64,000 nucleotides of DNA. Source: Embleya sp045207655. Its GTDB lineage: Bacteria > Actinomycetota > Actinomycetes > Streptomycetales > Streptomycetaceae. Below, piece after piece: positions 58,304 through 64,000 of the stretch (the first letter of the stretch is position 1; each line of letters starts with the position of its first letter). The notes beneath the pieces are model-generated. The model ran no database searches, had not been told where the DNA came from, and was given only the letters and a program-made list of their open reading frames with translations. The stretch spans positions 3,720,001 to 3,784,000 of the forward strand of contig NZ_CP108784.1 in assembly GCF_045207655.1 (NCBI RefSeq), written 5' to 3'. The translations under genes and the position numbers were made by a program.

Positions 58304-59158
58304 TCAGGGTCCGGATCCGTTCTTTCCCAGTCGATCCCGGAGGCTGTCGACCAATCGGAGGAACGCGTCCGAGGGCGGGACCCGGTCCGGGCCGATGACG
58401 GTCACGTGAACCACCGCCACCACCGAACCGCTGCGCACGATGCCCCAGTCCACGTACTGGTCCTGGCTGCTCACCAGGCCCTGGGTACGCCACACGCTGC
58501 CGTCCCGGCCCAGCGCCTTGATACTGGGCGCGCCGTCCGCCATCGGGTTGGGCTGGTTGGTCGGACACGCGCCGGCCAGGCCGCCGGTGAGGTCGCTCGC
58601 CGCCACCTCGGCGGTGCGCTCGTCGGGGTAGCGGACCAGGAGGACCAGGCCGCCGCCCTGCCCGTCGTGCAGGTACAGCCGCTCCTGGGTCTGCACCGCG
58701 CCCAGTCCGGAGATGGTCTTGGTGGTGCACGGGCCCAGTTCGTCGGCCATCGCCTGCCGGGTCTCCACCACGCGCCAGTTCTCGTACGCCCCGGCCACCA
58801 CCGGGAACTCCTGCGCGGTCGGATAAAAGGCGTCGTTCAGCTCCGTCTGCGTCGTGGTCACCGGGCTCGCCACCGGCCGCGACGCGGCGGCCTGCCGATT
58901 GCGGGGCCGGGTGTCGTCCGACCCGGTGCTCACCAGCGTCACCCCGCCCGCCAGCACCGCGAGCGAGGCGGCGCCGATCAGGACCCGGTTGCGCAGGCGC
59001 CGACGGCGGACCGCCTTGCGGATGCCCGCGACCGGCGGCAGCGGGACCTGCGGGGCGATCCGGACGACGAGTTCACGAAAACGCTCGTCGAGCCGCTCGA
59101 CGTCGTGGTCGTCGTCGTCCGCGTGCTCAGGGCTGTGCCGCATGTCCGAACTCGCCAT
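58304..59158 (-). CDS. single-pass membrane protein encoded after the Ser/Thr kinase
   Basis: This is a 284-residue protein: an acidic cytoplasmic N-terminus (HADDDDHDVERLDERFRELV), a basic cluster (RKAVRRRRLRNR), one transmembrane helix (about 58-76, VLIGAASLAVLAGGVTLVS) and an outer domain of about 200 residues with cysteines in LGPCTTKT and GACPTNQP that may pair. It lies 105 nt downstream of the kinase gene on the same strand. The build resembles sensor or substrate proteins associated with membrane kinases; that link is inference. Otherwise unknown. Confidence 0.75.
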   Translation of the reverse strand: MASSDMRHSPEHADDDDHDVERLDERFRELVVRIAPQVPLPPVAGIRKAVRRRRLRNRVLIGAASLAVLAGGVTLVSTGSDDTRPRNRQAAASRPVASPVTTTQTELNDAFYPTAQEFPVVAGAYENWRVVETRQAMADELGPCTTKTISGLGAVQTQERLYLHDGQGGGLVLLVRYPDERTAEVAASDLTGGLAGACPTNQPNPMADGAPSIKALGRDGSVWRTQGLVSSQDQYVDWGIVRSGSVVAVVHVTVIGPDRVPPSDAFLRLVDSLRDRLGKNGSGP

Positions 59159-59263
59159 TCCCCACTCGATCGGGCCTTACCGACCCGACAGGCCGTTCCG
59201 CATTCGACAGGTGTTCAGTTTGACGTATGGGCCGAGCGCGATGGTTCCCGGCCGCTCGGGCGC

Positions 59264-60955
59264 TCATCCCGCCTTGCGGGTCAGCGTGCCCCGCGACTCG
59301 CTGGTCCCCACACTGGCCGGCGCGACATAGGAGAGCGTGGTCGGGCTCTGCTCCTTGAGGATCACCCGGCCGTCCGCGCAGCCCTGGTTGCGGGTCAGGT
59401 GACTGGTCAGTTCGACTCCGGTGTCCGCGCCGACCGAGAGCAGCTCCAGGTCGGACTCGCAGTCGGCCTGCTCGCCCAACAGGCCGGTCGCGGTGAGCTT
59501 GCTGACGCCCACCTTCCTGTCGCCCACCTTCCCGCCCGTCAGCGTGACGGTGACCGTGGACACACTGCCGAGCTGCGATGTCATCGTCCCGGACCAGGTG
59601 CCCTTGTAGACGCTCGGCAACGTGCCCGAGCCGGTCGGCGGCGAGGTCGAGGTGCCGGACCCGCCGGCACCTTCCCGGGCGGTGGACGGGTCGTCCTCAT
59701 CCCCGGTCCACAGCCGCGGCAGCGCCAGCACCACGGCGCCCGCGATCAGCACGGCCACGAGCGTGATCAGCCACGGCCGACGCCACCACGGAGGCGGTGC
59801 GGCGGGCTGCGAAGCCGCTCGCAGCACGTACGTCTCGGGTGCCGGCCCCGAAGGCGGCGGCGCCGCGGCCGCCGAGCCCGGGAACACGAGGTCCGAGGGC
59901 GGCGCATGCGCGGGCGAGGTCTGCGCGGGCTTCGCGAACGCGGCGTCCGACCCGGCGTACGTCCCGGCGTATGTCGCCGAGGCCGCCGTCTCCGGTGGGC
60001 GGTCGTCCCCCGTGGGCGCCCCGCTCCCGGTGGCCACGAACGTGCCCGCGTCCGGCGCGCCGTCCTCGTCGAGTTCGAGCAGTTCGATCGCGCGCCGGGA
60101 CAGCGCGGTGGTCAGGTCCGGCGGCAGCCAGTTGCCGGCCACCAGGTCGCGCGTACCGTCCGGCGCGAGCGCCGCGAGCAGTTCCGCCGGGGTCGGTCGG
60201 GACGCGGCGTGCTTGGTCATGCACGCGGCGACGATCTCCCGCAGCGCGGCCGGCATCTCGTCCAGGCGCGGCTCCTGCGCGACGATCCGGTACATCAGGG
60301 CCTGACCGCTGCCCTCGCCGAACGGTCCCGCGCCGGTCGCGGCGAACACCAGCACCGAACCGAGCGAGAACACGTCGCTGGGCGGCCCGATGTCGCGCCC
60401 GTCGACCTGCTCGGGCGACATGAAGCCCGGCGACCCGACGGTGTGCCCGGTGCGGGTGAGCACCGACGCGTCCATCGCGCGCGAGATGCCGAAGTCGATC
60501 ACGCGCGGCCCGTCCAGGGACAACAACACGTTCGACGGCTTGATGTCCCGGTGCACCAGGCCCGCCCCGTGCACCGCGACGAGCGCCTCGGCCAGGCCCG
60601 AGCCGAGAGTGCGCACGGTCTCCTCGGGCAGCGGCCCGCGCCCGGCAACCGCCTCGTACACGCTGGGTCCGGCCACATAGCCGGTGACCACCCACGGCGT
60701 GCCGGCCTCGGTGTCGGCGTCCAGCACCGGCGCGGTCCACGCGCCGCCGACCCGCCGCGCCGCGTCCACCTCGCGGCGGAACCGCTCGCGGAATCCGGGG
60801 TCGTCGGCCCACTCGGCACGAACCACCTTGATCGCGACGATCCGCCCGCCCCGATTGCGGCCGAGATAGACCCGACCCATGCCGCCCGCCCCCAGCACGC
60901 GGAGCACCCGGTAGCCGCCGATCCGCCGCGGATCCTCGGGCTCCAGCGGTTTCAC
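59264..60955 (-). CDS. membrane Ser/Thr protein kinase (PknB-type)
   Basis: This is a 563-residue Hanks-type kinase. The glycine loop GAGGMG (22-27), K43 of AIKVV, HRDIKPSN (H135, D137) and DFG (154-156) are intact, with TRTGHTVGSPGFMSPEQ as activation loop, so the kinase should be active. A Pro/Ala-rich juxtamembrane region (about 300-390) leads to one transmembrane helix (394-414) and an outer domain of about 150 residues ending with DCESDLELLSVGADTG and NQGCADGRV; no PASTA repeats. It probably senses an extracellular signal. A membrane protein gene follows on the same strand. Confidence 0.94.
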   Translation of the reverse strand: MKPLEPEDPRRIGGYRVLRVLGAGGMGRVYLGRNRGGRIVAIKVVRAEWADDPGFRERFRREVDAARRVGGAWTAPVLDADTEAGTPWVVTGYVAGPSVYEAVAGRGPLPEETVRTLGSGLAEALVAVHGAGLVHRDIKPSNVLLSLDGPRVIDFGISRAMDASVLTRTGHTVGSPGFMSPEQVDGRDIGPPSDVFSLGSVLVFAATGAGPFGEGSGQALMYRIVAQEPRLDEMPAALREIVAACMTKHAASRPTPAELLAALAPDGTRDLVAGNWLPPDLTTALSRRAIELLELDEDGAPDAGTFVATGSGAPTGDDRPPETAASATYAGTYAGSDAAFAKPAQTSPAHAPPSDLVFPGSAAAAPPPSGPAPETYVLRAASQPAAPPPWWRRPWLITLVAVLIAGAVVLALPRLWTGDEDDPSTAREGAGGSGTSTSPPTGSGTLPSVYKGTWSGTMTSQLGSVSTVTVTLTGGKVGDRKVGVSKLTATGLLGEQADCESDLELLSVGADTGVELTSHLTRNQGCADGRVILKEQSPTTLSYVAPASVGTSESRGTLTRKAG

Positions 60956-61087
60956 AGGACATCCCCCTCGTCGGCCGGCAGTTGGCCAGAGAATACGCGG
61001 CTGTCCGCATTTGGGGGGTCCCGGACGGCCGGTCCGGGCCGGATCCGAGGTGCTTCCCTCGGGCCCGGGCCCGGACCGGCGGTCGGC

Positions 61088-62260
61088 TCAGAACTCGACG
61101 GGCAGCGCGATCAGACCGCGGATGAAGGAGGACGGGCCGTGCGCGAGGTCGGCGTTCGGCGCCAACCGCAGGTCGGGCAGCCGGCGCAGCAGCTCCTCGA
61201 AGGCGACCCGGATCTCCAGGCGAGCCAGCGAGGAGCCGAGGCAGAAGTGCGGGCCGGTGCCGAACGCGATGTGCTGGTTCGGCGTGCGGAAGGCGTCGAA
61301 GCGCTCGGGATCGGTGAACACCTCGGCGTCCCGGTTGGCGGCCCCGTACAGCATCATCACGATCGAATCGGCCGGGATCACCGTGCCGTGCAGTTCCACG
61401 TCACGTGTCGTGTGCCGGGCCATGTTGACCACGGGAGACACCCAGCGCAGCGATTCCTCGACCGCGGACGGGATCAGCGTGGGGTCCTCGCGCAGCCGGG
61501 CGAGCTGGTCGGGGTTGGCCAGCAGCGCGGCGATCCCGCCGGAGATCACGTTGCGGGTGGTCTCGTTGCCGCCCACGAGCAGCAGCAGGGACTCGCCGAT
61601 CAGCTCGTCGAAGGACAACTTCTCGCCGTCGATCTCGGCGCCGACCAGGATCCCGATCAGGTCGTCGGAGGGGGTCTTGCGGCGGTCCTCGATCACCTGC
61701 GTGGTGTAGGCGACGTACTCGGTGAACGCCTCGCCCGCCTTGTGACTGAGCTCGCCGCCGTCGGAGAGCATCACCATCACGTCGGCCCAGTGCTGGAGCT
61801 GGTCGCGGTGCTCGGCGCCGACCCCGAGCAGTTCGCCGATCAGTGTCATCGGCAGCGGCGCGGAAAACTGCCGGACCAGGTCGGCGCCGGGGCCGGCCGC
61901 GATCATCGCGTCGATCAGCGAGGTCACGATGTCCCGGACGTGCTCCTCCATCGCGGCGATCTGCCGGGGGGTGAAGCCCTTGGAGACCAGCTTGCGGCGG
62001 CGGTAGTGGGTCGGGTCGTCGGAGTCGATCATCGACGGCTGCGGGTAGCCGATCGGGCGCGAGCCCTTGGCCGAGGAGAACAGTTCGGGGTTGCGCTCGG
62101 CCCAGGCCAGGTCGGCGTGCCGGCTCAGGCCCCAGACGCCGGCGCGCTCGCTGTGGTACACCGGCGCGTGTTCGCGCAGCCACGCGTAGTCGGCGAACGG
62201 GTCACCGGCGTACCAGTCCCGGTCGAGCAGGTGGATGTCGCGGATCGTGGGAGCCGTCAT
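61088..62260 (-). CDS. cytochrome P450
   Basis: This is a 390-residue soluble bacterial P450. The I-helix oxygen-activation motif is GGNETT (230-235), ExxR is E269-S-L-R272, and the heme loop FGTGPHFCLG has the ligand C340. The substitution pattern (GGNETTRN, PVVNMARHTTRDVELHG) is close to the group containing steroid- and lipid-hydroxylating actinobacterial P450s. The TetR gene upstream on the same strand ends 18 nt before this ATG, so they form an operon, divergent from a CaiB/AMACR-like gene. No ferredoxin gene is adjacent. Confidence 0.93.
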   Translation of the reverse strand: MTAPTIRDIHLLDRDWYAGDPFADYAWLREHAPVYHSERAGVWGLSRHADLAWAERNPELFSSAKGSRPIGYPQPSMIDSDDPTHYRRRKLVSKGFTPRQIAAMEEHVRDIVTSLIDAMIAAGPGADLVRQFSAPLPMTLIGELLGVGAEHRDQLQHWADVMVMLSDGGELSHKAGEAFTEYVAYTTQVIEDRRKTPSDDLIGILVGAEIDGEKLSFDELIGESLLLLVGGNETTRNVISGGIAALLANPDQLARLREDPTLIPSAVEESLRWVSPVVNMARHTTRDVELHGTVIPADSIVMMLYGAANRDAEVFTDPERFDAFRTPNQHIAFGTGPHFCLGSSLARLEIRVAFEELLRRLPDLRLAPNADLAHGPSSFIRGLIALPVEF

Positions 62261-62278
62261 GGCAAGCCTCCGTGGTGA

Positions 62279-62905
62279 TCACGTGTCGAGCGGAACGAAG
62301 AGTCGGACGGCGGTACGCATCAGGTCCTGCACCTCGTCGAGCGCGCGGCCGCGGGCGGTGAGGCTGACCAGACCGGAGAGCAGCACGTGGCCGAGCACCA
62401 CCTCGATGTCGCGCCGCCGGTCCCCCGCGGCGCCGTCCTCGGGGTCGGCCGGCTCACCGAACGCCAGGCCGGTGATCCGGTGGATGCTCTGGTGGAAGGT
62501 CTCCTGTGATTGACCGGCGGACGGGTCCGGGGCGGTCGCGGCCTGCACCACGGCCTCGGTCAGCAGCCGGTTCTCCGCGCTCACCTCGACGATCCGGCAC
62601 AGCAGCGCGGCCAGCCGGCCGGCCGGGTCCGCGGGCAGCGGTCGGTCGGCGAGTTCGTCGGCGAGTTCGCCGATCCACAACGCGGACACCTCGCTCAGCA
62701 GGTGGTTCTTCGAGGTGAAGTAGCGGTACACGGTGGCCCTGGCCACCCCCGCGCGATCCGCGACGTCGTGCATCGTCACGGCCGCGTATCCCCCCTCCAG
62801 CGCGAGGTCGCACGCGGCGCGCACCAACCGCTCGCGCCGGGCCTGTTGGTCGCGGGTGAGCGACCTGGTGAGAGTGATCGTCGAGCTGGTGCGGGGTTCG
62901 GCCAC
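62279..62905 (-). CDS. TetR-family regulator of the P450/racemase locus
   Basis: This is a 208-residue TetR-type repressor with the DNA-binding part LVRAACDLALEGGYAAVTMH, then DVADRAGVARATVYRYFTSK and NHLLSEV. The first 20 residues are a basic, Ser/Thr-rich arm, as in KstR-like regulators. The rest is helical (LLCRIVEVSAENRLLTEAVV) and should bind an acyl-CoA or other hydrophobic ligand by analogy. It is cotranscribed with the P450 gene, and a palindrome lies at 63051-63067 before the divergent acyl-CoA racemase gene. Confidence 0.93.
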   Translation of the reverse strand: MAEPRTSSTITLTRSLTRDQQARRERLVRAACDLALEGGYAAVTMHDVADRAGVARATVYRYFTSKNHLLSEVSALWIGELADELADRPLPADPAGRLAALLCRIVEVSAENRLLTEAVVQAATAPDPSAGQSQETFHQSIHRITGLAFGEPADPEDGAAGDRRRDIEVVLGHVLLSGLVSLTARGRALDEVQDLMRTAVRLFVPLDT

Positions 62906-63050
62906 GGGAGAGCCTGTCCTCTGGGGTCGTGCTTCGGGGGTTGGTACCGCGGGCTTGGTACGGGGCCGGGTGCTCGGGGCGACGCGACCGCGGGCGGTGC
63001 GCCGACTCGTTCCGCGGTGATCTTGCCTACGGATGAGACGGAAGTCTAGT

Positions 63051-63067
63051 CTGACGTCTCGTCAGAT
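63051..63067. promoter_or_regulatory. TetR operator between the P450 and racemase units
   Basis: TCTGACG (63051-63057) and CGTCAGA (63061-63067) are perfect arms around TCT, with CTAG boxes just outside on both sides (63047-63050 and 63069-63072). It lies about 70 nt before the GTG at 63137 and 145 nt before the TetR start. Confidence 0.65.
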
Positions 63068-63136
63068 CTAGTGAGAACGTGTTTCAGTATTTGCCTCGAC
63101 CGCACGCCATTGGCCCCGACGAACGCTGGAGCTGCC

Positions 63137-64000
63137 GTGACCGCCAGACAAGGACCGCTCGCGGGCATCCGGGTGGTGGAGTTCGTCGGCCTGGGGCCGG
63201 GGCCGTTCTGCGGGATGCTGCTCGCCGACCTGGGCGCCGAGGTGCTGCGCGTGGATCGCGCGGACGAGGCCCGCAAGGGCTACGCGAAGCCGCCGCGCAA
63301 TCCGATGAACCGGGGCAAGCACTCGATCGCGATCGACCTCAAAAACCCGGACGGGGTCGGGTTCGCGCTGCGGCTGCTCGCCGACGCCGACGCGCTGATC
63401 GAGCCGTTTCGGCCCGGCGTGATGGAACGCCTGGGCCTGGGCCCGGACGTGGTCGCCGAGCGCAACCCTCGGCTGGTGTACGGCCGGCTCACCGGCTGGG
63501 GACAGACCGGGCCGCTGGCCCCGGCCGCCGGACACGACATCGACTACATCGCGCTGGCCGGGATGCTGGAGCCGATCGGCCGGGCCGGGCAGCCGCCGAG
63601 CATTCCGCTGAACCTGATCGGCGACTTCGGCGGCGGCGGCCTGCTGCTCGCCTTCGGCCTGGTCGCCGCGCTGCTGGAGGCGGGCCGCTCGGGGCGGGGC
63701 CAGGTGGTGGACGCCGCGATGATCGACGGCGCCGCGACGCTGGGCGCGACCTGGTTCACCATGGGCGCCGCCGGGATGCTCGGCCCGCGCGGGACCAACA
63801 TGCTCGACGGCGGCGCACCGTTCTATGACGTGTACGAGACGCGGGACGGCCGGTACGTCGCGGTCGGCGCGATCGAACCCAGGTTCTGGGCCGAGCTGAT
63901 CCACCGACTCGGCCTGGCCGAGGACCCGGTGTTCGCCGACTTCGCCACACAGCACGACCCGGCGCACTGGCCGGCGATGAAGGCCCGCCTCGCCGAGGTG
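63137..64000 (+). CDS. alpha-methylacyl-CoA racemase / CaiB-BaiF protein (partial)
   Basis: The first 288 residues of a class III CoA-transferase-fold enzyme are present; the 3' end lies beyond the window. It matches alpha-methylacyl-CoA racemase: LAGIRVVEFVGLGPGPFCGM at the N-terminus, then H133 in AGHDIDYIALAG, D163 in NLIGDFGGGGLLLAFGL and E247 in VGAIEPRFWAEL, which align with the catalytic His, Asp and Glu of mycobacterial MCR. It would invert the 2-methyl centre of branched acyl-CoAs, such as sterol side chains, for beta-oxidation. The GTG follows GGAGCTGCC. It is divergent from TetR-P450. Confidence 0.92.
   Translation, partial: MTARQGPLAGIRVVEFVGLGPGPFCGMLLADLGAEVLRVDRADEARKGYAKPPRNPMNRGKHSIAIDLKNPDGVGFALRLLADADALIEPFRPGVMERLGLGPDVVAERNPRLVYGRLTGWGQTGPLAPAAGHDIDYIALAGMLEPIGRAGQPPSIPLNLIGDFGGGGLLLAFGLVAALLEAGRSGRGQVVDAAMIDGAATLGATWFTMGAAGMLGPRGTNMLDGGAPFYDVYETRDGRYVAVGAIEPRFWAELIHRLGLAEDPVFADFATQHDPAHWPAMKARLAEV

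Noticed and set aside
58406..62278. A 1290-codon open frame on the plus strand
   Set aside because: It lies antisense to the kinase, its accessory gene and the P450. The composition is typical of GC-rich mirror frames (Arg, Gly, His, Gln), and the opposite strand carries intact catalytic motifs.
63074..63087. A possible KstR-type site (AAC-GT-GTT core)
   Set aside because: Only the core fits; the outer T is missing on one side, and the neighbouring TCTGACG/CGTCAGA palindrome is a much better operator.
1..64000. CRISPR arrays, rRNA and intact tRNA genes
   Set aside because: No regularly spaced identical repeats with unique spacers, no rRNA-like stretch and no complete cloverleaf were found by eye. 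The tandem repeats at 13308, 14731 and 50324 have no spacers.

Overview
The window reads as chromosome of a high-GC actinomycete of the Streptomycetaceae type (Streptomyces, Kitasatospora, Embleya or a close relative). The reasons are the codon bias, many GTG starts, mycothiol metabolism (mca), paired DUF5753-type XRE regulators and DUF397 proteins, DUF6879 genes, and the futalosine-type menaquinone genes mqnE plus the UbiX/UbiA/UbiD homologues. Species cannot be settled from the sequence alone.

Layout. 1-3.96 kb is a visibly less GC-rich accessory island: an IS481-type transposase remnant, a two-gene unit (membrane-anchored protein plus TIR-domain protein) behind a 23-bp palindrome, a convergent DGQHR/ParB-like gene, a decayed PIN-domain gene and an amputated DUF255 gene. 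4.1-7.4 kb holds a CYTH protein, an XRE/DUF397 pair and small unknown genes. 7.5-13.9 kb is conserved: mca, DUF4307, greA, a DrrAB-like exporter, ilvA and a MarR regulator. 14.2-16.5 kb has a sigma-like/membrane protein pair and two small genes of accessory character, next to an inverted copy of the DUF397 gene tail. 16.6-25.6 kb has metB, two paralogous lipoproteins, an orphan HigA-like regulator, a fibronectin-type lipoprotein, DUF4186, GNAT, and a DHA2 exporter divergent from a WYL regulator. 25.6-38.8 kb has a dicarboxylate/amino-acid symporter, the menaquinone genes (mqnE, ubiX-, ubiA- and ubiD-type) interleaved with an Lrp regulator and a second PLP dehydratase, a rhomboid protease, a lipoprotein and a DUF6879 operon. 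38.8-43.1 kb has a tandem DUF4139 pair and a PLDc_N membrane protein. 43.2-46 kb has an IclR regulator divergent from an N-acyl-D-amino-acid deacylase. 46-52.4 kb is an uninterrupted cytochrome c maturation/heme operon (hemL, histidine phosphatase, ResA, CcdA, ResB, CcsB). 52.5-64 kb has a lipoprotein, a TetR-TauD pair, a second DUF5753 regulator, small genes, a membrane Ser/Thr kinase with an accessory protein, and a TetR-P450-racemase cluster cut by the window edge.

How the genes work together. The respiratory theme is strong: menaquinone synthesis, cytochrome c assembly and heme precursor synthesis lie within about 25 kb. Several regulators sit beside clean palindromes that look like their operators (Lrp, IclR, WYL, two TetR, two XRE). 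No rRNA, intact tRNA or CRISPR array was seen. The most likely undescribed system is the TIR locus at 1.0-3.4 kb. Its two co-directional genes carry rare TTA codons, and the locus lies between mobile-element debris and broken genes.
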